DNA from: Frigoribacterium sp. PhB116
GTDB taxonomy: Bacteria > Actinomycetota > Actinomycetes > Actinomycetales > Microbacteriaceae
NCBI RefSeq assembly: GCF_004364285.1
Contig: NZ_SOBE01000001.1
Span: forward strand, 992,001 to 1,056,000
DNA length: 64,000 bases
Reading direction: 5' to 3'
Shown: positions 35,695-43,757 of the stretch, piece after piece
How the letters are laid out: each line of letters starts with the position of its first letter
How positions within the stretch are numbered: the stretch's first letter is position 1
The notes under the pieces: model-generated
The model's input: the letters and a program-made list of their open reading frames with translations, nothing else
Told to the model about the DNA's origin: nothing
Databases searched by the model: none
Position numbers and translations under genes: made by a program

Positions 35695-35932
35695 CGCACC
35701 GCGGCAGCACCTCGGGCGGCGCCGGGGCGGCAGGCGGCACCGACGGCACCGGCGGCACGTAGGATGGACGACGGCTGTCACGAGCGGCCCCTGCACCTCC
35801 GCACCACGGCACCGCGCGCCCCGTCCACCACCCGGGGCCACTTCACCGCCTCCGACCCCGTCGAGCCCATCTGGCACCGGACGTCGTCGAGGCCGCCTCC
35901 CCTCGTCCCCCTCCTGCTGCCCCGGAGTCCCC
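35695..35932 (+). promoter_or_regulatory. Long leader region of the MHS transporter
   Basis: A 238-base gap. A -10-like TAGGAT at 35759-35764 would give a leader of about 160 nt before ATG 35933. The leader is C-rich and low in purines until a GGAG ribosome-binding site just before the ATG. I see no known riboswitch and no convincing ORF. Confidence 0.35.
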
Positions 35933-37279
35933 ATGTCCCGCAACGCCGTCGCACCGTCGACGCCCGCCTCCCCACCCGTCAACAAGCGCTCGCGCGTGGT
36001 CCTCGCGAGCCTCGTGGGCACCTCCATCGAGTTCTACGACTTCTACGTCTACGCGACCGCCGCCGTGCTCGTGTTCCCCACGATCTTCTTCGCGAACGAC
36101 GACCCGGCCGTCGCGAGGCTCGCCTCGTTCGCGGTCTTCGGGGTCGCGTTCATCGCGCGCCCCGTCGGCTCGATCGTGTTCGGCCACTTCGGCGACCGCA
36201 TCGGCCGCAAGGGCACCCTCGTCGCCTCGCTGCTGACCATGGGCGTCGCGACCGTGCTGATCGGCTGCATCCCCGCCGGGACGACGCCCGGCTGGGCCGT
36301 CGCCGGGCCTGCGTGCTTGGTCGTGCTGCGCTTCTGCCAGGGCCTGGGGCTCGGCGGGGAGTGGAGCGGCGCCGCGCTGCTCGCGACCGAGAACGCCCCC
36401 GCCGGCCGACGGGCGATCTGGGGGACGTTCCCTCAGCTGGGCGCCCCGATCGGCTTCATCATCGCCAACCTCGTGTTCATCGTCCTCAACGCGAACCTGA
36501 CCGACGAGCAGTTCCTCAGCTGGGGCTGGCGCGTGCCGTTCCTCGCGAGCGCGCTGCTCGTGATCATCGGTCTCTACGTGCGCTTCAAGCTCATCGAGAC
36601 CCCGGCGTTCCAGGCCGTGGTCGACTCGGGCAACGTCGCGAAGCTGCCGCTCGCCCGCGTCTTCACGACGAGCTGGCGCCCGCTGGTCCTCGGCACGTTC
36701 ATCATGCTGGCGACGTACACGCTCTTCTACCTGATGACGACGTTCACGCTGACGTACGGCACCGCGGAGGCGTCGGGCGAGGCCCCGGGGCTCGGGATCG
36801 ACCGCACGCAGTTCCTGCTGATGCTCATCTTCGGCTGTGTCTTCTTCGGCATCTTCACCCTGGTGTCGGGCCCGCTGGCCGAGCGGTTCGGCCGACGTGC
36901 CCTGCTCATCGTCGTGACGAGCGCGATCCTCGTGTTCGGGTTCTTGTTCGCACCCTTCTTCTCCGCCGGCGCGGTCGGGGCCCAGGGTCTGCTGATCGTC
37001 GGGTTCACGCTGATGGGGCTCACCTTCGGCCCGATGGGCGCGGTGCTGCCCGAGCTGTTCCCGACGAGCGTGCGCTACACCGGCTCGGCCATCAGCTACA
37101 ACGTCGCCAGCATCCTCGGCGCGGCCGTCGCCCCGTTCATCGCGGTCGCCCTCTGGCAGGCAGCCGGCGGCAGCACCTGGCTCGTCGGCCTGTACCTCTC
37201 GTCGATGGCCGTGCTCACGCTCGTCGCGCTGCTGCTCAGCCGCGAGACGAAGCACGTGGAGTACGACGCCGCGGGCTGA
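35933..37279 (+). CDS. MFS transporter, metabolite:H+ symporter (MHS) family
   Basis: 448 aa with about 12 membrane helices. Start ATG 35933 follows CGGAG. The MHS/ShiA-ProP signature is clear: VGTSIEFYDFYVYATAA in helix 1, GHFGDRIGRKGTLV in the 2-3 loop, the RFCQGLGLGGEWSGAALLATENAP region, and AERFGRRALLIV in the 8-9 loop. Members import shikimate, ketoglutarate, proline/betaine or similar; the substrate is not evident. It lies alone after ribA with its own leader. Confidence 0.9.
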   Translation: MSRNAVAPSTPASPPVNKRSRVVLASLVGTSIEFYDFYVYATAAVLVFPTIFFANDDPAVARLASFAVFGVAFIARPVGSIVFGHFGDRIGRKGTLVASLLTMGVATVLIGCIPAGTTPGWAVAGPACLVVLRFCQGLGLGGEWSGAALLATENAPAGRRAIWGTFPQLGAPIGFIIANLVFIVLNANLTDEQFLSWGWRVPFLASALLVIIGLYVRFKLIETPAFQAVVDSGNVAKLPLARVFTTSWRPLVLGTFIMLATYTLFYLMTTFTLTYGTAEASGEAPGLGIDRTQFLLMLIFGCVFFGIFTLVSGPLAERFGRRALLIVVTSAILVFGFLFAPFFSAGAVGAQGLLIVGFTLMGLTFGPMGAVLPELFPTSVRYTGSAISYNVASILGAAVAPFIAVALWQAAGGSTWLVGLYLSSMAVLTLVALLLSRETKHVEYDAAG

Positions 37280-37403
37280 GCGGCAGCGGTCCCGGCGCAG
37301 GCCGCCGCGACCGCGCGCCGTCCCAGCGGAGGCGCAGGTGCCTCGGGACGGGACGAAGTACCGTGGTCCCGGCGATCCGCCGCGACCTTCCCCGAGAGGC
37401 ACC

Positions 37404-39317
37404 ATGAGCTCCGACACGAGCCGCTCCGACCCGAGCACTCGATCCGCGTCGTCCCCCGCACCTGCCCCCGCACCCGCTCGACGGGGACGGGCAGGTCGGA
37501 CGGGCCGCCGAGAGGCGGACGGGCCCCGCGCGACGTTCCGCCAGCTGCTGCCGTACCTCTTCGAGCACAAGAAGGTGATGGTCGTCATCATCGTGCTCAG
37601 CGTGCTGGGCGCCGCCGCCTCGCTCGGCCAGCCCCTCCTCGTCAGCCAGGTCATCACGCTCGTGCAGCAGGGCGAGACGCTCGGCCGGCTCGTCTGGGCG
37701 CTCGTCGCCCTGGTCGTCGTCGCCGGCCTGCTGAGCGGGTTCCAGCACTACCTGCTGCAGCGCACCGGCGAGGGCGTCGTGCTCTCGAGCCGCCGTCGGC
37801 TCGTGGCGAGCCTGCTGCACCTCCCGGTCAGCGAGTTCGACCGTCGACGCACGGGCGACCTCGTGTCGCGAGTCGGCAGCGACACGACCCTGCTGCGGGC
37901 CGTGCTCACCCAGGGCCTCGTCGAGGCGATCGGCGGCTCCCTGACCTTCGTCGGCGCCCTCGTCGGCATGTTCCTGATCGACCCCGTCCTGCTCGGCCTC
38001 ACCGTGCTCGTGGTCGCCGTCTCGGTGACGGTCGTCGTGCTGCTCTCGGGCCGCATCCGCGTCGCCAGCCGGCGCGCACAGGAGAAGGTCGGCGACCTGA
38101 CCGCCGCCGTCGAGCGGTCGATCAGCTCGGTGCGGACGATCCGCGCGAGCGGCGCGACGGAACGGGAGATCACCGGCGTCCAGGCCGACGCCGAGGGCGC
38201 CTACCGGCGGGGCCTCGAGGTCGCGCGCATCTCGGCGCTCGTCGTGCCCATCGCCTCCGTCGCGCTGCAGGCGTCGTTCCTCGTCGTGCTGGGCGTCGGC
38301 GGCTTCCGCGTCGCGAACGGCACGATCGACATCGCCTCGCTCGTGTCGTTCATCCTGTTCCTTTTCCTGATGATCATGCCGCTCGGCCAGGCCATGGGCG
38401 CCGTCCTCAGCGTCAACCAGGCGCTCGGGGCGCTCGGCCGCATCCAGGAGATCCTCGACCTGCCGCGCGAGACGGAGGGCGACGACGTCGTCGCCGCGGG
38501 CCTCGGCAGCGACGCCAGGGTCGAGACCGACGCCGCGATCCGCTTCGACGACGTGCACTTCCGCTACCCCGACTCTCCCCCGGCCGTCGACGGCACGGCA
38601 GCCGCGAAGGAGGCGCGCGCGGCCTCGGACGACGACCTCACCGTGCTCCGCGGCGTCTCGTTCTCGGCTCCCGTGGGCAAGCGCACCGCCCTGGTCGGCC
38701 CGTCCGGAGCCGGCAAGAGCACCATCCTCGCCCTCATCGAGCGCTTCTACGACCCCACCTCCGGCGTCGTCCGTCTGGGCGGCATGGACGTCCGCGCGCT
38801 CGACCGCGTCGACCTGCGCGCGCAGATCGGCTACGTCGAACAGGACGCCGCGGTCCTGGCGGGCACCCTGCGCGACAACCTCACCCTCGGCTCGCCCGAG
38901 GCCACCGACGACGACTGCCGCCGGGTGCTCGAGGCGGTCAACCTCACCGCCGTGCTCGAGCGCGGCGAGCTCGGCCTCGACGCCCAGGTCGGCGAGGACG
39001 GCGTGCTGCTCTCGGGCGGCGAGCGCCAGCGCCTCGCGATCGCGCGCACGCTGCTCTCGGCTCCTCCGCTGCTGCTGCTCGACGAGTCGACGTCGAGCCT
39101 CGACGGGCTCAACGAGCAGCGCCTCCGCGAGGCCATCGACGCCGTCGCCGAGGGGCGCACCCTGATCGTGATCGCGCACCGGCTCTCGACGGTCGTGGAC
39201 AGCGACCAGATCGTCGTCGTCGACGACGGACGGGTCGTCGGCGTCGGCACGCACTCCGAGCTGGTCGAGAGCACGCCGTTGTACAAGGACCTCGCGAAGC
39301 ACCAGCTGCTCGTCTGA
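37404..39317 (+). CDS. ABC exporter, fused permease-ATPase
   Basis: 637 aa; ATG 37404 follows GAGAGG. An N-terminal Ser/Ala/Pro/Arg-rich tail (1-45) precedes an ABC_membrane domain of six helices (about 60-340). The ATPase domain (about 370-637) has Walker A GPSGAGKST, Q-loop YVEQDAAVL, signature LSGGERQRLAIAR, Walker B LLLLDESTS and H-loop IAHRLST. An unusual Ala/Asp-rich insertion (AAKEARAASDDD) precedes the Walker A strand. A homodimeric multidrug or lipid exporter (LmrA/BmrA-like) is most likely. Confidence 0.9.
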   Translation: MSSDTSRSDPSTRSASSPAPAPAPARRGRAGRTGRREADGPRATFRQLLPYLFEHKKVMVVIIVLSVLGAAASLGQPLLVSQVITLVQQGETLGRLVWALVALVVVAGLLSGFQHYLLQRTGEGVVLSSRRRLVASLLHLPVSEFDRRRTGDLVSRVGSDTTLLRAVLTQGLVEAIGGSLTFVGALVGMFLIDPVLLGLTVLVVAVSVTVVVLLSGRIRVASRRAQEKVGDLTAAVERSISSVRTIRASGATEREITGVQADAEGAYRRGLEVARISALVVPIASVALQASFLVVLGVGGFRVANGTIDIASLVSFILFLFLMIMPLGQAMGAVLSVNQALGALGRIQEILDLPRETEGDDVVAAGLGSDARVETDAAIRFDDVHFRYPDSPPAVDGTAAAKEARAASDDDLTVLRGVSFSAPVGKRTALVGPSGAGKSTILALIERFYDPTSGVVRLGGMDVRALDRVDLRAQIGYVEQDAAVLAGTLRDNLTLGSPEATDDDCRRVLEAVNLTAVLERGELGLDAQVGEDGVLLSGGERQRLAIARTLLSAPPLLLLDESTSSLDGLNEQRLREAIDAVAEGRTLIVIAHRLSTVVDSDQIVVVDDGRVVGVGTHSELVESTPLYKDLAKHQLLV

Positions 39318-39423
39318 TCCCTGCCTGCGGAGTCGTAGGCGTGGGGTCGTTGGGCGCGGGGTCGTGGGTCGGGAGGGGTCGCGGAGCCGTGGCACCGTGG
39401 GCCCGCCGGGAGGCCGGGTCGCC

Positions 39424-39429
39424 TAGCCT
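39424..39429 (+). promoter_or_regulatory. -10 box (TAGCCT) for a leaderless transcript
   Basis: TAGCCT ends 6 bases before ATG 39436 of the hydrolase gene. Confidence 0.5.
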
Positions 39430-39435
39430 GGCCCG

Positions 39436-40485
39436 ATGAGCGACGACGCCCGCGAGCCCGAGGTCCTGTTCCACGTCGACCGGGGCGTGGGGGTCGTCAC
39501 GCTGAACCGGCCCGGCAAGATCAACGCGGTGACCGAGGGCATGCTCGGGATGGTCGAGCGCGCCCTCGACGCCTGGCAGGACGACGACGCGGTCGAGGCC
39601 CTGCTGCTGCGCGGAGCCGGCCCCCGGGGCTTCTGTGCCGGCGGCGACATCACCGCGATCCACCGCGACGCGACGGCGGACCCTGCCCGCAGCGTGGCGA
39701 TGTGGCGTCGGGAGTACCGGGGCGCGCTGCGGCTGGCCCGGTGGGACCGTCCGGTCGTCTCGTACCTCGACGGCATCGCCATGGGCGCCGGCGTCGGGCT
39801 CGGCGGCCACGTGTCCCTGCGGGTCGTGACGCCGCGCAGCCGCGTCGGCATGCCGGAGACGCTGATCGGCCTGACGCCCGACGCGGGCGGCAGCTACCTG
39901 CTCTCGAGGGCTCCCGGCGAGCTGGGCACCCACCTGGCGCTGACCGGGGCCGCGATGACCGCCTCCGACGCGCTGCTCACGGGGTTCGCCGACGTCCTCG
40001 TCGCCGAGGAGGGCGAGGCCGGCAGCGAACTCGTGCTCGACGCGCTCGCCACCGGTGGCCCCGACGCGGTCCGGGCCCTGGCGATCGAGCCTCCCCCGCC
40101 ACCGCTCGCCGCCGAGCGCAGCTGGATCGACGACGCGTACAGGGGCGACGACGCGGTCCGCGTGCTCGGCCGACTGCGCGGGCTCGCGCGGGACGGGGTC
40201 GATGCGGCCGGCAGGGCGGCGGACGACCTCGAGGCCGCCTCGCCCACCTCCGTCGCGCTCACCCTGGCCGCCCAGCGCCGGGCACGCGGCCTGCCCGACC
40301 TCGAGGCCGTGCTCGGCCAGGAGCTGGGGCTCGTCACCGCTCTGGCCGACTCCCCCGACCTCGTCGAGGGGATCCGCGCCCGGGTCGTCGACAAGGACAG
40401 GTCGCCGCGCTGGTCGCCCGCCAGCCTGGCCGACGTCGACGTCGCCGAGGTGCTCGCCCGCGTCGACTGGGACACACGGATCTGA
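39436..40485 (+). CDS. Enoyl-CoA hydratase/isomerase family, 3-hydroxyisobutyryl-CoA hydrolase-like
   Basis: 349 aa, longer than a plain crotonase and the size of HIBYL-CoA hydrolases. Crotonase core: VGVVTLNRPGKINAVTEGM, oxyanion-hole GFCAGGDITAIH (with the D-I-x-x-x pattern of HIBCH), DGIAMGAGVGLGGH and MPETLIGLTPDAGGSYLLSR. The C-terminal 130 residues (PTSVALTLAAQRRARGL, then LVEGIRARVVDKDRSPRWSP) are the HIBCH-type tail. It would act in valine breakdown; no other valine-pathway genes adjoin it. Confidence 0.87.
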   Translation: MSDDAREPEVLFHVDRGVGVVTLNRPGKINAVTEGMLGMVERALDAWQDDDAVEALLLRGAGPRGFCAGGDITAIHRDATADPARSVAMWRREYRGALRLARWDRPVVSYLDGIAMGAGVGLGGHVSLRVVTPRSRVGMPETLIGLTPDAGGSYLLSRAPGELGTHLALTGAAMTASDALLTGFADVLVAEEGEAGSELVLDALATGGPDAVRALAIEPPPPPLAAERSWIDDAYRGDDAVRVLGRLRGLARDGVDAAGRAADDLEAASPTSVALTLAAQRRARGLPDLEAVLGQELGLVTALADSPDLVEGIRARVVDKDRSPRWSPASLADVDVAEVLARVDWDTRI

Positions 40486-40545
40486 CCCACCACGGACCGG
40501 CCGCGGGTCGATGCCGCGGTGCCCGGTGTCAGGCCGCGCCGCATG

Positions 40546-41622
40546 TCAGGCCGCGCCGGCCGACTCCCGTGCCGCCTCGATGACCTCGAGCGCCGCGAGG
40601 GCGTCGCGCGGGTCGACCGGCAGCGGCCCGGCCCCGCGGAGGGCACGGGCGAGCTGCTCGTAGAACAGCGGGTACCGGCCCCGGTCGGTGGGCTCGGGCC
40701 GGGCCTCCGCTCCGATCCCGACGAGGCCGTGTCGCTCGTCGGGGACGCGACCGTACCCGGGGTCACGGGGCGACGTGCCCGACGCGAGCTGCGCCTCCTG
40801 CGGGTCGAGCCCGTCGACGACGTACGCACCGGCCGTGCCGAGCACCCGGAGGCGCGGGCCGGGCTGCGCCGCGACGTGGCTCATCCAGAGCCGCGACCGG
40901 ACACCGCCCTGGTGCCGGAGGGACACGAACACGTCGTCGTCGGCGGCTCCCGTCGGGCGTCGCCGCGCGATCTCCGCGTGCACGTCGACGACCGGGCCGA
41001 AGAGGTGCAGGGCCTGGTCGACGAGGTGCGGACCGAGGTCGAACAGGATCCCGCCGCCCTCGGCAGCCGTCGCCTCCGACTTCCAGCCCGCGCGGTTCGC
41101 GGTCTTCCACGGCTCGAAGCGCGATTCGAAGGTGTGGACGTCGCCGAGTGCGCCGTCCCGCACCAGGCGCGAGGCCGTGAGGTAGTCGCCGTCCCAGCGA
41201 CGGTTCTGGTACACCGTCAGCGACCGGCCGAGCGACTCGGCGAGCTCGATCAGCTGACGAGCCGAGGAGGCGGTGGTCGCGACGGGCTTGTCGACGACGA
41301 CCGCGGACCCGGCCCGCAGGGCGTCCGCGGCCACGTCGGCGTGCGTCGCGTTCGGCGTCGCGACGACCACCAGGTCGAGGCCGAGCGCGTGCAGGTCGCC
41401 CGCGCGCGGGACGATCTCGACCCCGGGGTGGGACGTCCTGGCCTGGTCGGCGCGGTCCGAGTCGCGCGTGACGACGGCGACGAGGTCGTACGAGTCGTCG
41501 GCGGCCACGAGCGGCGCGTGGAACACCCGGCCGGCGAGGCCGTAGCCGACGATGCCGACCCGGAGGCGGGACTGCTGCGACTCCGTGGCTCGCTCGGACT
41601 GCTGCGGGGCCGGGGCGCTCAT
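40546..41622 (-). CDS. Gfo/Idh/MocA-family NAD(P)-dependent oxidoreductase
   Basis: 358 aa, ATG 41622 overlapping the upstream stop. The Rossmann motif RVGIVGYGLAGRVFHAP marks the subfamily close to E. coli YdgJ/YdhF-type proteins; the conserved EKP-like VVDKPVATT and the substrate-site DLGPHLVDQALHLFG are present. The substrate is unknown, probably a sugar or cyclitol. It is the third gene of the leftward pncA-aldehyde dehydrogenase-oxidoreductase operon. The stop region is duplicated (40527-40558). Confidence 0.87.
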   Translation of the reverse strand: MSAPAPQQSERATESQQSRLRVGIVGYGLAGRVFHAPLVAADDSYDLVAVVTRDSDRADQARTSHPGVEIVPRAGDLHALGLDLVVVATPNATHADVAADALRAGSAVVVDKPVATTASSARQLIELAESLGRSLTVYQNRRWDGDYLTASRLVRDGALGDVHTFESRFEPWKTANRAGWKSEATAAEGGGILFDLGPHLVDQALHLFGPVVDVHAEIARRRPTGAADDDVFVSLRHQGGVRSRLWMSHVAAQPGPRLRVLGTAGAYVVDGLDPQEAQLASGTSPRDPGYGRVPDERHGLVGIGAEARPEPTDRGRYPLFYEQLARALRGAGPLPVDPRDALAALEVIEAARESAGAA

Positions 41623-43094
41623 GCGGCGAAGGGGTCGGGGGTCATCAGGTACACGGTCTCGAGGTACTCCTGGATGCCCTCCAGGCCGCCCTCGCGGCCG
41701 AGGCCGGACGCCTTGACGCCGCCGAACGGGGCGGAGGCATTCGAGACGACGCCGACGTTGAGGCCGAGCATCCCGGTCTCGAGCGTCTCGGCCAGTCGCT
41801 GCCCGCGGGCGAGGTCACGGGTGAACGCGTAGGCCACGAGACCGAACTCGGTGTCGTTCGCCAGCCGCACCGCCTCCTCCTCGTCGGCGAAGGTCGAGAC
41901 GGCCAGCACGGGGCCGAAGATCTCCGTCGTGAGCAGCTCGCTGCCCGGCCGCACCCCGTCGAGGACGGTCGCCTCGTAGAACGTGCCCGGGCCGTCGACG
42001 CGCGCGCCGCCGGTCCGCACGACGGCGCCGCGGGCGACGGCGTCCCCGACGAGGCGCTCGGCCTTCTCGACGGCTCGGTCGTCGATCAGGGGGCCGACGT
42101 CGACCCCGTCGTCGGTGCCGCGGCCGAGCGTCATCGCCGCGACGCGCTCGGTCACGCGGCGGACGAACTCGTCCGCGACCGCCTCGTGCACGAGGAACCG
42201 GTTGGCGGCGGTGCAGGCCTGTCCGACGTTGCGGAACTTGGCCAGCAGGGCGCCCTCGACGGCCGCGTCGAGGTCCGAGTCGTCGAAGACGAGGAACGGC
42301 GCGTTGCCGCCGAGCTCCATCGACGTGCGGAGCACGCGCTCGGACGCCTGGGCGAGCAGGGTCGAGCCGACCGGCGTCGACCCCGTGAAGCTGAGCTTGC
42401 GGAGGCGCGGGTCACGGATGAGGGGCTCGCAGACGTCGCCGGCCGAGGTCGTCGTCACCACGTTCACCACGCCGCGGGGCACCCCGGCCTCGGCGAGGAT
42501 CCCGACGAGGGCGAGCGTCGTGAGCGGCGTGAGGTCGGCGGGCTTCACGACCACGGTGCAGCCGGCCGCGAGGGCGGGCGCGATCTTGCGCGTCGCCATC
42601 GCGAGGGGGAAGTTCCAGGGGGTGATCAGCAGGCACGGGCCCACGGGGCGCTTCAGCACCACGGTCCGGCCGGTCCCCTCCGGGTTCGTGCCGTAGCGGC
42701 CCGAGACGCGCACCGCCTCCTCGCTGGCCCAGCGGACGAACTCCGAGCCGTACGCCACCTCGCCGCGCGACTCGGCGAGCGGCTTGCCCATCTCGAGCGT
42801 CATGAGCAGCGCGAGGTCGTCGGCGCGCTCGCGCAGCAGGTCGAAGGCCCGCCGCAGGACGTCGGAGCGGGTGCGGGGAGGCGTCGCCGCCCAGGCCGCC
42901 TGCGCGGCGACGGCGGCGTCGAGGGCGCGGAGCCCGTCGGTCGCGTCGCCGTCGGCGACCGTCGCGATCACGTCGCCGGTCGACGGGTCGCGTACGTCGA
43001 AGGTGCGGCCCGCGGTCGCCGGGGCCCAGGCCCCGTCGACGTGGAGGCCGGTGGGCACGGCGGCGAGGACGCGGGCCTCGTCGGCGGCGCTCAC
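41619..43094 (-). CDS. gabD: NAD(P)-dependent aldehyde dehydrogenase, succinate-semialdehyde dehydrogenase type
   Basis: 491 aa, GTG 43094 overlapping the pncA stop. ALDH landmarks: TPWNFPLAMATRKIAPAL, FTGSTPVGSTLL, catalytic Glu in MELGGNAPFLVF, catalytic Cys in NVGQACTAANRF, EIFGPVL, and the C-terminal GGVKASGLGREGG. Highest resemblance is to the SSADH/GabD group. No GABA transaminase adjoins it, so the substrate assignment is tentative; the enzyme class is secure. Confidence 0.88.
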   Translation of the reverse strand: MSAADEARVLAAVPTGLHVDGAWAPATAGRTFDVRDPSTGDVIATVADGDATDGLRALDAAVAAQAAWAATPPRTRSDVLRRAFDLLRERADDLALLMTLEMGKPLAESRGEVAYGSEFVRWASEEAVRVSGRYGTNPEGTGRTVVLKRPVGPCLLITPWNFPLAMATRKIAPALAAGCTVVVKPADLTPLTTLALVGILAEAGVPRGVVNVVTTTSAGDVCEPLIRDPRLRKLSFTGSTPVGSTLLAQASERVLRTSMELGGNAPFLVFDDSDLDAAVEGALLAKFRNVGQACTAANRFLVHEAVADEFVRRVTERVAAMTLGRGTDDGVDVGPLIDDRAVEKAERLVGDAVARGAVVRTGGARVDGPGTFYEATVLDGVRPGSELLTTEIFGPVLAVSTFADEEEAVRLANDTEFGLVAYAFTRDLARGQRLAETLETGMLGLNVGVVSNASAPFGGVKASGLGREGGLEGIQEYLETVYLMTPDPFAA

Positions 43095-43663
43095 GAGCTC
43101 ACCGTCTCGACGCCGGCCGCGCGCAGCTCGTCGAGGGCGGCCACGCTCGGCCCCTCTGCGACTCCGGCGACGAGGTCGGTGAGGACCCGGACGCGGAGCC
43201 CGGCCTTCGCCGCGTCGAGCGCGGAGGCGCGGACGCAGTGGTCGGTGGCCAGGCCCACGACGTCGACGTCGGTGACGCCGTGCCGGGCCACGAGCTCGAC
43301 GAGCGACTCTCCGTGCTCGGTGGCGGCCTCGAAGATCGAGTAGGCCGGGCTGCCCGTCCCCTTCCGCACGTGCTCGTCGACGAGCGAGACGTCGAGCTCG
43401 GGGTGGTACTCGGCGCCCGCCGTGCCGCGGACGCAGTGCGGCGGCCAGGTGTCCACGTAGTCCGGCTCGGCCGAGAAGTGGCCGCCGTTGTCGCCCTGGT
43501 CGTCGTGCCAGTCGCGGCTGGCGACGACGACGTCCCAGCGGGCCCGCTCGCCCCGGAGGCGCTCCGTCACCCGGGCGGCGACGCCTGCGCCCCCGGTGAC
43601 GGCGAGGGCGCCTCCCTCGGTGAAGTCGTTCTGGACGTCGATGACGAAGAGCGCGGTGGTCAT
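43091..43663 (-). CDS. pncA: Nicotinamidase (isochorismatase-like amidohydrolase)
   Basis: 190 aa from ATG 43663. Catalytic Asp in FVIDVQNDF, metal-site SRDWHDDQGDN followed by H, GTAGAEYHPEL, KGTGSPAYSIFE with the catalytic Lys region, and the nucleophile Cys in VVGLATDHCVRASALDA. It deamidates nicotinamide to nicotinate for NAD salvage. It is the first gene of a three-gene overlapping operon; NAD recycling and two NAD-linked oxidoreductases share the transcript. A hexamer repeat lies just upstream. Confidence 0.9.
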   Translation of the reverse strand: MTTALFVIDVQNDFTEGGALAVTGGAGVAARVTERLRGERARWDVVVASRDWHDDQGDNGGHFSAEPDYVDTWPPHCVRGTAGAEYHPELDVSLVDEHVRKGTGSPAYSIFEAATEHGESLVELVARHGVTDVDVVGLATDHCVRASALDAAKAGLRVRVLTDLVAGVAEGPSVAALDELRAAGVETVSS

Positions 43664-43682
43664 GCTCCCATCCTCCCTCTGT

Positions 43683-43746
43683 GGCCTGGTGCTGTGCTGG
43701 TGCCGGTGTTGGTGCTGGTGCTGGTGCTGGTGCTGTGCCTGTGCCG
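43683..43746. repeat. CTGGTG-type short tandem repeat
   Basis: The + strand reads several imperfect then perfect CTGGTG hexamers (CTGGTGCTGTGCTGGTGCC, then four near-perfect units) and degenerates to CTGTGCCTGTG. It lies between the dacB stop (43758) and the pncA start (43663), inside the likely pncA leader or promoter. Confidence 0.7.
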
Positions 43747-43757
43747 GGCTGTCCCGG

